A stretch of DNA of 41,764 nucleotides from a virus. Location: positions 1-41,764 of the IMG/VR virus record IMGVR_UViG_3300046520_000099, one strand, 5' to 3'. Position numbers and translations under genes: made by a program. Below the pieces are notes generated by a model. The model was not told the origin of the DNA and made no database searches. It saw only the letters and a program-made list of their open reading frames with translations. Of the stretch, positions 20,365 through 28,698 are shown piece by piece (within the stretch, counting starts at the first letter, position 1; each line of letters starts with the position of its first letter).

Positions 20365-21168
20365 ATGAATGAAGTCATTGAAATACCGCGTCGCGAAGTG
20401 GCTGGCCTGACTGCTGGTGAGGTGCATCGCTTTTCCGCCTCCGAAATCCGGGAGCGCGTGAATCTCGTCCAGACCGTGATGCAGGGCATCATGAAGCGGG
20501 ACACGCACTACGGGACCATTCCCGGCACACCGAAGCCGACCCTGTACAAGCCGGGCGCCGAGGTGCTGTGCGTTACCTTCCGCATCGCCCAGGAGTATCG
20601 CATCGAGGATTTGGGTGATGCGCTGACGGCTCGTTTCCGCGTAACTTGCATCGGCCGCCATCAGGTAACAGGCGTCGTGCTGGGCGAAGGTGTTGGCGAA
20701 TGCTCGTCGGCCGAGGAGAAGTACAAGTGGCGCAAGGCCGTGTGTACCGAGGAATTCGACTCGTATCCGGAAAATATGCGCCGCCTGAAGTTCTCGGCCT
20801 ATCAGGGGAACGTGAAGAAGGTCATCCAGGTTCGCACGGAGGCAGCCGATCTGGCAAACACCGTGCTGAAAATGGCGTGCAAGCGCGCCATGATCGCCAT
20901 GACCTTGAACGTCACCGCGGCGTCAGACATCTTCACGCAGGACATCGAAGACCTGCCGGAAGAACTTCGCCAACATGAGGCCGCTACGCAGCCTCAGCCG
21001 CAGCCAAAGGAAGAGCCGAAGAAGCCGATCGATGGCAAAGCGTTCACGAATGCACTGGCGGCGATCCGCGCCGGAAGCTATGACGCCCTGTCGATGCGCG
21101 GCTACTACGAACTCACGCCGGATCAGGAAACTGCGCTGTCCGACCTGGAGAGGGAGCTTGCGCCATGA
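20365..21168 (+). CDS. Putative single-strand annealing recombination protein
   Basis: 267 residues. The core MKRDTHYGTIPGTPKPTLYK and PGAEVLCVTFRIAQEY, then GEGVGECSSAEEKYKWR and VIQVRTEAADLANTVLKMAC, belong to a phage family (HYGxIPG..KPGAExL) I associate with recombination genes. The C-terminus is a Gln/Pro/Glu linker and a small helical domain. It is directly followed, with ATGA overlap, by a PD-(D/E)XK exonuclease, the standard pairing of annealing protein and 5'-3' exonuclease (as Red beta/alpha). The annealing role is therefore an inference from pairing rather than a recognised catalytic motif. Confidence 0.7.
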   Translation: MNEVIEIPRREVAGLTAGEVHRFSASEIRERVNLVQTVMQGIMKRDTHYGTIPGTPKPTLYKPGAEVLCVTFRIAQEYRIEDLGDALTARFRVTCIGRHQVTGVVLGEGVGECSSAEEKYKWRKAVCTEEFDSYPENMRRLKFSAYQGNVKKVIQVRTEAADLANTVLKMACKRAMIAMTLNVTAASDIFTQDIEDLPEELRQHEAATQPQPQPKEEPKKPIDGKAFTNALAAIRAGSYDALSMRGYYELTPDQETALSDLERELAP

Positions 21169-21908
21169 TCCGCTTCCATCCACATTGCGTAGGCCTCCTT
21201 ATGGGCGATGCACAGTCGATCGATACCTCGCTGCTGCCGGCCGAGCTGCTGCCGATCGCCGCCAAGGCGCGCAAGGCCGACGCCGAGAGGGAGCTACTTG
21301 CTCCGTACAAGGAAATGTCGCTTTCCGCTGGCGCGAAGACCTTCCTTAAGACCTTGGCTAAGGAGTTCATCCTCAACTACCACAAGGTGGTCGACACCAA
21401 GTACATGGACAAGGGTCTGGCATTGGAAGACGCTGCGATCCAGTTCCTGAACAACCAGCGCTTCAAGAACTACCGCAAGAACACCGAGCGCCGCGTGAGC
21501 GAGTTCCTAACGGGCGAGTGCGACATCTATGAGCCTGGCGTGAAGACCATCGATATCAAAGTTTCGTGGGCGCTGGATACCTTCCCACTACTAGCTGAGG
21601 ACGCGCATGACACTCTGTACGAATGGCAGGGACGCGCCTACATGAAATTGTGGGATGTGCCGGAGCATGAGGTCGCGCACGTGATGCTCGACACGCCGGA
21701 CGAGTTGATCAAATGGGAGCAGCGCGATCTGCACGAAGTCGCCCGCATCGACCCGGCGCTACGAATCACCAGCGTGACCTATAAGCGCGATATGAATCTC
21801 GAGCGCAGGCTGGATGACAAATGCCGTGTGGCTCGCGCCTACCTGGTCGATATCGTCAACCGGATGCTGGTCGAACACGGCCGTGCACCACTGCAGGAGG
21901 CAGCATGA
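21165..21908 (+). CDS. PD-(D/E)XK recombination exonuclease
   Basis: 247 residues. MDKGLALEDAAIQFL gives the early Glu, EFLTGECDIYEPGVKTIDIK gives the D...DIK catalytic pair, and SWALDTFP follows. The EWQGRAYMKLWDV segment is the Gln/Tyr helix of YqaJ/lambda-exo-like enzymes. It probably resects double-stranded ends to feed the annealing protein encoded just before it. The first 12 residues may not be needed; a second ATG lies 12 codons in. Stop overlaps the next start. Confidence 0.8.
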   Translation: MIRFHPHCVGLLMGDAQSIDTSLLPAELLPIAAKARKADAERELLAPYKEMSLSAGAKTFLKTLAKEFILNYHKVVDTKYMDKGLALEDAAIQFLNNQRFKNYRKNTERRVSEFLTGECDIYEPGVKTIDIKVSWALDTFPLLAEDAHDTLYEWQGRAYMKLWDVPEHEVAHVMLDTPDELIKWEQRDLHEVARIDPALRITSVTYKRDMNLERRLDDKCRVARAYLVDIVNRMLVEHGRAPLQEAA

Positions 21909-22129
21909 CCATCGACCACGCAAACGAAATGGCAGCGCAATTCCTGCGTGACGCCCGAAATGGTGACTATCCGCGCCTTGCCGACATGGCCGACGTGATG
22001 GCAGACGCGCCGACTGACTTGCAACTGCTGGATGCGCTTGTCGAGGCATTCGACATGCCAGCGGTTGATCTGGTCGAGCGGCTGGCTAGCGTTAATGTTG
22101 GCGCGCTGAAGGATGCGGTGACGCCATGA
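21905..22129 (+). CDS. 74-residue helical acidic phage protein
   Basis: MTIDHANEMAAQFLRDARNG, then DMADVMADAPTDLQLLDALV and EAFDMPAVDLVERLASVNVG. All helical, acidic. Possibly a DNA mimic or a partner of the recombination proteins between which it lies; no evidence beyond position. ATGA overlaps on both ends. Confidence 0.65.
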   Translation: MTIDHANEMAAQFLRDARNGDYPRLADMADVMADAPTDLQLLDALVEAFDMPAVDLVERLASVNVGALKDAVTP

Positions 22130-22560
22130 CCGCCAAACGTACCTTCGTTCTGGTTCACGATCAGGCCCGCAACAACGCCGCCGAGTTCAGCAAGATAGCG
22201 CCGGTCGGCTGGATGGTCGTGTTCTCCGAGCCGGTAAAGAAGCGCATTCAGGAAGAGAAGTACCACGCAATGATCGGCGACATCGCCCACCAGGTCGAAC
22301 ACATCGGCCGAAAGTGGGACGCGGACGACATGAAGCGCTTGCTGATCGACGAGTTCGCGGACGAGATGCGCGGTGCCGGCACGCCGCTTCACCACGACGG
22401 GCGCGTGATCCCGAGCCTTGACGGGCGCCGGATCGTCCAGCTCGGCATCCAGTCTCGGGACTTCTACGTGAAGGAGGCGGCGCAGTTTATCGAATACCTC
22501 TACAGCTTCGGATCTGCGCGCGGCGTGCAGTGGAGCGACGAATCAGCCGCCAATAAGTGA
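22126..22560 (+). CDS. ninB: NinB recombination protein
   Basis: 144 residues. KRTFVLVHDQARNNAAEFSK, IAPVGWMVVFSEPVKKRIQE, then KYHAMIGDIAHQVEHIGRKW and DADDMKRLLIDEF follow the NinB order (hydrophobic strand, PxRtxxQ-like segment, YWaML.DI helix). NinB (lambda Orf) binds SSB and single-stranded DNA and replaces RecFOR in phage recombination. It lies with the exonuclease and annealing protein, as expected. The typical Arg-x-x-x-Q-N pattern is altered (KKRIQEEK). The stop overlaps a GTG start. Confidence 0.8.
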   Translation: MTAKRTFVLVHDQARNNAAEFSKIAPVGWMVVFSEPVKKRIQEEKYHAMIGDIAHQVEHIGRKWDADDMKRLLIDEFADEMRGAGTPLHHDGRVIPSLDGRRIVQLGIQSRDFYVKEAAQFIEYLYSFGSARGVQWSDESAANK

Positions 22561-24791
22561 CCACGCAGATGGACATCCGCTACAAGCCAGACGCCCTATA
22601 CCACGCCTACAAGACCGTGCGCCTAGAAGACAAATTAGGAGAAGACATGACCGATCAGAAACGACGTATCGACGACAAATTGCCGGGCCAGCCGCTGCAG
22701 TGGGGCGAGGATGCCGCGCAGCCGGTCTCTCTCGCAGCCGAGGATCTTGCGTTGCTTGAGGCGGCAGACAAGCACGCTGAATCGTATGACGGCGATGACC
22801 GTCCCTGCATCCAGGCGGATGTGATTAACGCATTCTGTGCTGGTGCGGCTTATCAGGCGCGGCAGGCCGAAGAGAAGATTGCAAGCCAGTCACAGGCAAC
22901 ACTGCCGAGCATCAAAACGTGGCAGGAGCGCCGCGATGACGACATCAAATTCAACGGTGAAGCATCGCCAGATCGCTTTATCTATGCGGCCGAAGAAATC
23001 GCTGAACTGCGCGCAGCACTCGCAGTCCAGTCACAGGCAACCAAGGTGCAAGCAGTGCCGGCAGGCTGGATTTCGATATGCGATGGGGAAATCGCATTGA
23101 GCTTGACTGGCCCGCAGCGCGAAGCGTTGCTCACCCGTAATGGCGCACCGATCTATCTTGCTCCTACCGCACAGGAAGTCACCCAGCAGGCAGAAAAAGC
23201 TCAAGTTGGCTGCGAGCGCGATGACGGATTGCTCAACGTCCATGCCGAAAGTGAAACGTGCGAAGTTTGCGCACCTGTCACCCAGCAGGCAGCACCGGAC
23301 CGCCGCGCGTTGCTGAGCGCCGCGATCAACTGCGGGCACTCGATCGACGAAAACAAGATCGTCCTGCACCGCGACAAGCGCAAGGAAGGCAATGCGCTGC
23401 GCCAATTGGGCGACCGGCTCAACGAAGCATGCGCAGGCCTTGCCCCTGTCACCCAGCAGGCAGCGAAGGCCGAGACAGCCGAGCAGGCAGAAGGTGAGCA
23501 GGCGAACGTATTGCCGCCCTTCGCGGCCCCCGCCAGTCAACACGAAGCAATCGTGTCAGCTATCGCTCGCGGCTGGTGGTCTGTGACGCCCGGCAAGGCT
23601 CCAATGGACGATGAACTGATCCATGCAATCGCCCGCGAAGTTGGCGCTGTGTTAGCCAGCCGGTTCCGTGCTCAGGCGAACGTATTGCCGCCCTTCGCGG
23701 CACCCGCAGGTCACGTTGATGCCGCCCTCACGGCGCTGCTTGGCCGCATTGACAAGGCGGCAGAGGCCCTGTGCTTCGAGCAATACGGTAGTGATTCCGG
23801 CGAGCCAACATTTGACCGTGAAGCGGCGATTAAGGAGATCATCGACCTGCGCGCAGATTACGAAATCGCACGCGATGAGGCGATGCCCGAGGCCGTCGAG
23901 CAGTCGAGCACGGCGGGGGCCGCGAAGGGCGGCGAGGACAAACCCGACAGCTCGGACCTCGCCCCTACTACCAGCACCGTGAGCGCGCCAGATGAGATTC
24001 GCAATGCTGTGCTGGAAGAAGCGGCACGGTTGTTTGACGACAACCCGCACGCCGAGCAATTCAACTGCAACATTGCCGAGTCAATCCGCGAACTCAAGCG
24101 CACCGTGAGCACGGCGGGCGCACAGAACGCCGAGGCAATCCGCAATCATGCGGAAACCAAAATGGATAACCAAGAGCCGCGCGTCACCGAGCAGGCAGAA
24201 GAAGATATTCGTATTGCTCGCCACGCCGTCTTTAATCTCAAGGAATTCAGGGCTGGCCGCTCGACGTTCCCCGGTGAAGCATTGGCGATCCTCGAAGGAG
24301 CGCTTGATCGCCTCGCCGACCGGCAAGCCGCGCCCGTAGCACCTACCCCGCATATCGTGCGGGACTGGGCTGAGGACGCGAATCACGAGAACGGCAACTA
24401 CCTATGCAAGTGCTCAACCTGCGGCAACACGTTCATCGGCTACAAGCGGCGCATCACTTGCAAAGCCTGTGCTGCGGCCACCACGGCAAGCGCAAGCACC
24501 GATGAGCAATCGAATGTCCCGCCGCCCTTCGCGGCCCCCGCGCAACTTGATTCGACCATCGCCGAGCTTGCTTGGGCCTTGAAGGCGGCAAACCTTCTGC
24601 TGGCCGACACATTTATCAGCACCGGGCGCGCAATGTCGGAACGTGCCGCCAAGGTCAGCGAGCAAATCGAATCCGCGCTCGCCGCTGCGGATGGCGTCTA
24701 CGCGGCCAGCCGGTGCCGCGCGCAGGGCGGCGGGACGAATGACAAAGGCGCAGCCATCGCCACCAGTGAACAGAAAGGACCGCAAGCATGA
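22557..24791 (+). CDS. 744-residue mosaic phage protein with repeated linkers
   Basis: A string of small unrelated modules joined by repeated Gln/Ala/Pro linkers. Modules: about 55-105 (AAEDLALLEAADKHAE), 120-155 (RRDDDIKFNGEASPDRF), 165-200 (AGWISICDGEIALSLTGPQR), 255-305, 330-375 (VTPGKAPMDDELIHAI), 390-445, 478-520 (DEIRNAVLEEAARLFDDN), 545-590, a zinc-ribbon module with CKCSTC...CKAC (about 620-645) and a C-terminal helical module. Linkers: QSQAT twice, VTQQA three times (plus VTEQA), (N)VLPPFAAPA twice and NVPPPFAAPA once. The GTG start overlaps the ninB stop; an ATG at 22647 with AGGAGA is an alternative. Function unknown. Confidence 0.75.
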   Translation: MTTQMDIRYKPDALYHAYKTVRLEDKLGEDMTDQKRRIDDKLPGQPLQWGEDAAQPVSLAAEDLALLEAADKHAESYDGDDRPCIQADVINAFCAGAAYQARQAEEKIASQSQATLPSIKTWQERRDDDIKFNGEASPDRFIYAAEEIAELRAALAVQSQATKVQAVPAGWISICDGEIALSLTGPQREALLTRNGAPIYLAPTAQEVTQQAEKAQVGCERDDGLLNVHAESETCEVCAPVTQQAAPDRRALLSAAINCGHSIDENKIVLHRDKRKEGNALRQLGDRLNEACAGLAPVTQQAAKAETAEQAEGEQANVLPPFAAPASQHEAIVSAIARGWWSVTPGKAPMDDELIHAIAREVGAVLASRFRAQANVLPPFAAPAGHVDAALTALLGRIDKAAEALCFEQYGSDSGEPTFDREAAIKEIIDLRADYEIARDEAMPEAVEQSSTAGAAKGGEDKPDSSDLAPTTSTVSAPDEIRNAVLEEAARLFDDNPHAEQFNCNIAESIRELKRTVSTAGAQNAEAIRNHAETKMDNQEPRVTEQAEEDIRIARHAVFNLKEFRAGRSTFPGEALAILEGALDRLADRQAAPVAPTPHIVRDWAEDANHENGNYLCKCSTCGNTFIGYKRRITCKACAAATTASASTDEQSNVPPPFAAPAQLDSTIAELAWALKAANLLLADTFISTGRAMSERAAKVSEQIESALAAADGVYAASRCRAQGGGTNDKGAAIATSEQKGPQA
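23499..23701. repeat. 29-bp perfect direct repeat inside the mosaic gene
   Basis: Copies at 23499-23527 and 23673-23701, 174 bp apart (58 codons, frame-preserving), encoding the QANVLPPFA linker. A 15-bp core recurs at 24521-24535. A separate 16-bp element (GTCACCCAGCAGGCAG) occurs at 23178, 23277 and 23448, with a one-mismatch copy at 24183. Confidence 0.9.
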
Positions 24792-24955
24792 GCGACCGCC
24801 AATACATTGAAGTCGTCGAGATTGAAAGCGGCGAAGTAGTGCAAAAGATCGACGTTACCGGCAAGGGTGAGCGTGCAATCGAGCGCACGATGCGCGGCCT
24901 GCTGCGCCAGATGAATACCGAGCGTTTCTACGCAAAGGAGCCGAGCAATGTCTGA
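24788..24955 (+). CDS. 55-residue phage protein
   Basis: MSDRQYIEVVEIESGEVVQK, IDVTGKGERAIERTMRGLLR then QMNTERFYAKEPSNV. Two strands and a helix, resembling small phage proteins with the ExxxGExVxxxDVTGxxxRxxxxVxxGMxxxM pattern. The start overlaps the mosaic gene's stop, and the end overlaps the next start by 8 bases. Function unknown. Confidence 0.7.
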   Translation: MSDRQYIEVVEIESGEVVQKIDVTGKGERAIERTMRGLLRQMNTERFYAKEPSNV

Positions 24956-25598
24956 ATCCAACTACCGCCCTGTCTCCGCCCCTCTGGATACCCAAGCACT
25001 GCCGCCGCCGAAGGCGCCAGCAAACGAGTATTTCAGCGATGAGCCGGTCTACAGCAAGCCCGAAGTCGAGCAGATCATCGCCCCGTATGCCGCGCGTATC
25101 GCCCACCTTGAGCGCGAGATGGCAGAGGCCAAGCTCCAGCAACTGGCCGACATCGGGCAGGACATCGAGCGCGGCCCGGTGCAGAGTATTGGCGAGGACG
25201 CTGAGTTTGAAGGGCTAGCCGGCGATGTCTACCGCGCCGGCAGCTTCAACGAGAGCATCGAAAAGCCGCTCAACGCCCTCATCGCCTACATCGACGGTCG
25301 CCCTGCTGGAACGGCCCCGGCATGGATCAGCGTTGACGACGAGCGTAAGCCAGAGCCGAAAAAGCCCGTGCTGCTATTTGTCCGAACGCTGACGCGCGGT
25401 GAGGATGATGAGGGGCGACCATACGAAACCGAAGGCGCGCAGGTCGAGATGGGCGAGTACCGGAAGGGCGAGAGCGCCGAGATGTCCTATTTCGACTGCT
25501 ACGCCTCGCCCATCAGCGACAACGACTGGATCACGCACTGGATGCCCCTTCCTGCCGCTCCTTGCATCACTGATAACAGCACGGATAGTGTCGAATGA
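24948..25598 (+). CDS. Phage protein with C-terminal DUF551 domain
   Basis: 216 residues. A Pro-rich N-terminus and helical middle (IAPYAARIAHLEREMAEAKL) precede WISVDDERKPEPKKPVLLFV and a final DNDWITHWMPLPAAP, the DUF551 signature (WISVxDxxP...VTHWMPLPxPP). DUF551 proteins are common in phage accessory regions with no known activity. Function is not established. Confidence 0.8.
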   Translation: MSESNYRPVSAPLDTQALPPPKAPANEYFSDEPVYSKPEVEQIIAPYAARIAHLEREMAEAKLQQLADIGQDIERGPVQSIGEDAEFEGLAGDVYRAGSFNESIEKPLNALIAYIDGRPAGTAPAWISVDDERKPEPKKPVLLFVRTLTRGEDDEGRPYETEGAQVEMGEYRKGESAEMSYFDCYASPISDNDWITHWMPLPAAPCITDNSTDSVE

Positions 25599-25780
25599 TC
25601 TACACCTTGATTTTCGTAATCCGGATTATTTACGACCAGACGCCGGCAACCTCAGTCGCTACCGATTTCAACAGCCTAGAGGCATGCCAAGCCGCTGCCG
25701 CTATGGTGCGCAAGCAAGTAGCCGCAGACAAGGAATTGCGCATGCCTGTGCTGTTTTGTGCCGCGAAAGGAGAAAAGTAG
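25595..25780 (+). CDS. 61-residue exported or membrane-anchored protein
   Basis: MIYTLIFVIRIIYDQTPATS: a short hydrophobic N-terminal helix, then a polar domain with two Cys (LEACQAAAAM, PVLFCAAKGEK) that could form a disulfide outside the cytoplasm. ATGA overlap with the DUF551 gene. Unknown. Confidence 0.65.
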   Translation: MIYTLIFVIRIIYDQTPATSVATDFNSLEACQAAAAMVRKQVAADKELRMPVLFCAAKGEK

Positions 25781-26101
25781 ATGACCGTAGACATTGACAA
25801 GATCAAGGCGCTGGCACTGGCGGCCAAAAAAGGAAGCAGCACGATTGAAAAGATCGAATCCATGCACGCGTTCTGGAGTGCGGTAGACCCCGCTACTGTG
25901 CTTGAACTGATCGCCGAAGTCGAGCGCCTGCGAGCAGATGCAGCGCGGTGGAAGGCTTGGAAGCAGTGGTGGATGCATAGCGAAACCGAGCATGCGCAAT
26001 TGCCGCCCGAGGTTGAGGAGCTTATGGATAGCTTGGATCTGGATGAAGCAATGGATGCGCACATCGGGGCGCACAACCACGCCGGGAGGGAGCCGGCATG
26101 A
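25781..26101 (+). CDS. Ead/Ea22-like phage accessory protein
   Basis: 106 residues. IDKIKALALAAKKGSST, then VDPATVLELIAEVERLRADA and ARWKAWKQWWMHSETEH. The DPATVLxLIAEVERLRAxA block is the hallmark of Ead/Ea22-type accessory proteins, which are module-swapped in lambdoid phages. Function of the family is poorly known. Abuts the stop of the preceding gene. Confidence 0.75.
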   Translation: MTVDIDKIKALALAAKKGSSTIEKIESMHAFWSAVDPATVLELIAEVERLRADAARWKAWKQWWMHSETEHAQLPPEVEELMDSLDLDEAMDAHIGAHNHAGREPA

Positions 26102-26229
26102 TTGACGCCCTACTGTTCATCGCTATTTTGCTGATCGGCACGTTAGCGGCAAACAAATTGATCAAGGCGCCAGGCTGCGAAGGGGATTGCGGCCAAGGCG
26201 ATAAACCATGCACCTGCAGGGAGGAATGA
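26098..26229 (+). CDS. 43-residue membrane peptide with Cys-rich tail
   Basis: MIDALLFIAILLIGTLAANK (one membrane helix), then CEGDCGQGDKPCTCREE. The four-Cys tail C-x3-C-x6-C-x-C is typical of a small phage membrane protein type I have seen repeatedly; it could bind zinc or iron. ATGA overlap with the gene before. Confidence 0.7.
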   Translation: MIDALLFIAILLIGTLAANKLIKAPGCEGDCGQGDKPCTCREE

Positions 26230-26230
26230 T

Positions 26231-26470
26231 ATGGATGAGTTGGAAGGCTATAGATACCCAACTCGTGAAGAAATTGCGGCAGATGTGCGAACGGAATCAA
26301 CGGCCATTGCTGTCGCGATCTCGGCAATGTCAGACGCACTCGAAAACTGCCCACTTAAAGACCATTTAAAGGTCTACGCAGCGATTGAGTTGGCTTTCAA
26401 GTATGGCGACAAAGCATATGTAGAGGAAGTCTTTTCAGAGGTCTCGCTGTTTATCAAGGAGTCGAAATGA
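26231..26470 (+). CDS. 79-residue helical phage protein
   Basis: MDELEGYRYPTREEIAADVR, STAIAVAISAMSDALENCPL, KVYAAIELAFKYGDKAYVEE. Wholly helical, acidic, GC lower than the upstream genes. GGGAGG precedes the ATG. Its stop overlaps the start of the zinc-ribbon gene. Unknown. Confidence 0.65.
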   Translation: MDELEGYRYPTREEIAADVRTESTAIAVAISAMSDALENCPLKDHLKVYAAIELAFKYGDKAYVEEVFSEVSLFIKESK

Positions 26471-26976
26471 TGGAAAAGTCTTGCTGTAGGTGCAAACAAA
26501 TTCTTCCATTGGCTTCGTTTCACAAGAACCGTTGTACGAAGGATGGATTTACGCCGACATGCAAAAGCTGCGTAAGAAAGCATAAGGCATCGTACTACGC
26601 AAGAAATTCCGAGAAGGTAAAAACCGATGCGGCTAAATGGAATGCAGCAAACCCTGAGAGGAAAAAGCAACTTGATAGGGAGTATTACAGATCGCACGCT
26701 AAAGATCTTGTAGAGAAGACCGCTAGATGGAGGCGCGCAAATCCAGAGAAAGCAAGATCGCTTTCTACAAAGTGGCGTGTAGAAAACCCTGAAAAACGCA
26801 AATTGATAATCGCTAACTACAATGAGAAAAACGCGATAAAAATGCTAAATCAGGATAGCTACATTGCCTCAAAGATTGGCCTTCGGCTATCGCAAATTCC
26901 TAAGGAATTGCTCGAACTAAAGCGTGTTCAACTCCAAATTCATCGACTGATCAAGAATCAGAAGGACGATAAATGA
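26467..26976 (+). CDS. Zinc-ribbon, helical-linker protein lacking the HNH core
   Basis: 169 residues. C6-x2-C9 and C32-x2-C35 match exactly the cysteine spacing of the HNH protein at 12258, followed by the same kind of repeated helical linker (NPERKKQLDREYYRSHAKDL, NPEKARSLSTKWRVENPEKR). Where HNH should follow there is instead a short segment, YIASKIGLRLSQIPKELLEL and KRVQLQIHRLIKNQ. This (I/L)PKEL helix also ends the HNH protein at 6325. Clearly AT-richer than neighbours, a transfer sign. It is probably a nuclease-free relative of a homing enzyme, kept as a DNA-binding protein. Confidence 0.75.
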   Translation: MMEKSCCRCKQILPLASFHKNRCTKDGFTPTCKSCVRKHKASYYARNSEKVKTDAAKWNAANPERKKQLDREYYRSHAKDLVEKTARWRRANPEKARSLSTKWRVENPEKRKLIIANYNEKNAIKMLNQDSYIASKIGLRLSQIPKELLELKRVQLQIHRLIKNQKDDK

Positions 26977-27266
26977 CTACTATTACCGACATCCGAAACG
27001 AGCTCGTCAACGTCTTCAACAAGCTGCGCGACGGCACTATGGAAGCGAAAGACGCGGTAGAGATAAACAACACGGCAGGCAAGATCATTGCGTCAGCCAA
27101 AGTGCAGTTGGCCTACGCGGCTCTTCGCGGGGAGCAGCCGGAGATTCCGTTCTTGGCGTCTGCACCAGTGATCGAAAGCACTGGCGAGCCACCGGCCTTG
27201 CCGAGCGCCGAACCAGAAGGTGAGCTTGCCATCGACAGGCTGTGGCATAGCAAGCGCGGGACATAG
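26973..27266 (+). CDS. Conserved helical phage protein (paralogue of the 6084 gene)
   Basis: 97 residues. ITDIRNELVNVFNKLRDGTM and EINNTAGKIIASAKVQLAYA mirror the two helices of the protein at 6084-6332, with an added Pro/Glu-rich tail. Coupled by ATGA to the zinc-ribbon gene, just as the 6084 gene overlaps its HNH neighbour. Function unknown. Confidence 0.7.
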   Translation: MTTITDIRNELVNVFNKLRDGTMEAKDAVEINNTAGKIIASAKVQLAYAALRGEQPEIPFLASAPVIESTGEPPALPSAEPEGELAIDRLWHSKRGT

Positions 27267-27291
27267 TAGCCGCAATTTAGAGGGAGGATGT

Positions 27292-27516
27292 ATGCGCCAA
27301 GTAAACACTGAGGAAAACACTATGGGCAACATGGCGGTACGCATAGAATGGGTGCTGTTACCCCTGTTCTGCACCCTGACCGGCTACAGCGAAAAGGCCG
27401 TGCGCCGGAAGATCGAGGAGGGTATCTGGTTACAGGGGAAGCACTATCGCAAGGTGTGCGGCAGGATTCACATGAGTATGGAGGCGTACGCCAAATGGGT
27501 GGAGCAGGTGGAATAG
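27292..27516 (+). CDS. xis: Excisionase-like protein (DUF1233 type)
   Basis: 74 residues. AVRIEWVLLPLFCTLTGYSE, KAVRRKIEEGIWLQGKHYRK then VCGRIHMSMEAYAKWVEQ match DUF1233 excisionases: a winged-helix with the VRxKIExGxWxxGxxxxKxPDG..I pattern. It bends attachment-site DNA to direct integrase toward excision. GGGAGG precedes the ATG; an internal ATG at 27334 is also possible. Overlaps the integrase start by 19 bases. Confidence 0.85.
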   Translation: MRQVNTEENTMGNMAVRIEWVLLPLFCTLTGYSEKAVRRKIEEGIWLQGKHYRKVCGRIHMSMEAYAKWVEQVE

Positions 27517-28676
27517 AACTTCGCGAGAAGAGTATCAGGGTTCGGTTCGAATGGCGGGGTAAGCAGCGCAAGGAGACGCTGTACATCGCCGACGAACCGA
27601 TGCCCCCAACCCCAGCGAACGCGAAGTATGCGAAGCGTCTGGTTGCGGAGATCAGGCAAAAGATCAGCAATGGGACGTTCAATTATTCTGAGTACTTCCC
27701 GAAGTCGCCGCACGCGGATGAGCCCGAAGAAGGCGCGGCGATGCTGCACGATGTCATCGACAAGTACCTTTCCGTTTTCAACGGCGCAGGCTCGACCAAG
27801 GACCAGTATCGCACTCGCCTGAATAGCTTCTGGAAGAAGGCGCTTCAGAACCGTCCTATTGCCGAGGTCGGCTATTCGGACATCCTTACCGCCTTGAACG
27901 GTGGCACATGGAAAAGCGGGAAGAGCCGAAACAACGAGCTTTCCCTTATCCGTGGCGTGTTTGAGTTTGCGCGCCTGGACAAGATCATCTCCGAGAACCC
28001 GTGCGCCGAGATCAAGCGCGCCAGCCACCAAAAGCCGCAGCCTGATCCGTTTGACCTACAGGAAGCGCAGCAAATCATCGCCTACCTACGCGAGCACCGG
28101 GGAGAGCAAGTCGGAAACTTCATCCAATTTATGTTCTTCACCGGATTGCGGACGTCAGAAGGAATCGCCCTGCGGTGGTGTGATGTAGACTTCCAGAAGC
28201 GCGAGGTGTTGGTTGATGGAGCCAATGTCTATGACGAAGAGTCCGATGTCACCAAGACCTATGAATCGCGCCTCGTAAAGCTGTCCAGTATGGCCTTTGA
28301 CGCCGTGGAGAGGCAGAAGAAACATACGCTGCTGGCCGGAGAGCACATCTTCCACGATCCGAAGACTGACAAGCCGTGGGGCTATTCCAAGATTACGGAC
28401 GTTCGGAGCTTCTGGTCAGCCGCGTTGAAGAAGTTGGGTATTCGGTATCGCCGCCCCTATAACATGCGGCACACCTATGCGACTGTCGGTCTCATGAACG
28501 GCGTCAAGCCCGGCTTCATGGCGGCTCAACTCGGTCACAGCCTGCGCATGTTCTTCACGGTGTATGCGAAGTGGATCAGTGGCGCCGACGATGATAGGGA
28601 AATGGAGAAACTAGAGGCGGGGATTGCCCAAAATAACTCCAAAATTCCCCAAAACTTCCCCAAAACTCAGCAGTGA
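27498..28676 (+). CDS. int: Tyrosine-recombinase integrase
   Basis: 392 residues. An N-terminal arm-binding domain (about 1-55, IRVRFEWRGKQRKETLYI, DUF3596-like), a core-binding domain (about 70-180) and the catalytic domain with R218 (FTGLRTSEG), R324-H325 (YNMRHTYAT, Tyr in place of the usual His at the first position), H347 (LGHS) and nucleophile Y356 (FTVYAKW). It integrates phage DNA at a tRNA-Ser. The ATG is chosen within the xis reading frame; upstream in-frame sequence is xis antiphase. Directly followed by the minus-strand terminator and attP. Confidence 0.93.
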   Translation, partial: GGAGGIELREKSIRVRFEWRGKQRKETLYIADEPMPPTPANAKYAKRLVAEIRQKISNGTFNYSEYFPKSPHADEPEEGAAMLHDVIDKYLSVFNGAGSTKDQYRTRLNSFWKKALQNRPIAEVGYSDILTALNGGTWKSGKSRNNELSLIRGVFEFARLDKIISENPCAEIKRASHQKPQPDPFDLQEAQQIIAYLREHRGEQVGNFIQFMFFTGLRTSEGIALRWCDVDFQKREVLVDGANVYDEESDVTKTYESRLVKLSSMAFDAVERQKKHTLLAGEHIFHDPKTDKPWGYSKITDVRSFWSAALKKLGIRYRRPYNMRHTYATVGLMNGVKPGFMAAQLGHSLRMFFTVYAKWISGADDDREMEKLEAGIAQNNSKIPQNFPKTQQ

Positions 28677-28698
28677 GCTAGGCTGCCGACTGAGGAAA

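Noticed and set aside
23178-24198. CRISPR-like array in the mosaic gene
   Set aside because: Repeats are coding linkers in one long frame with unequal spacing (99, 171 and 735 bp), not palindromic and not regularly spaced.
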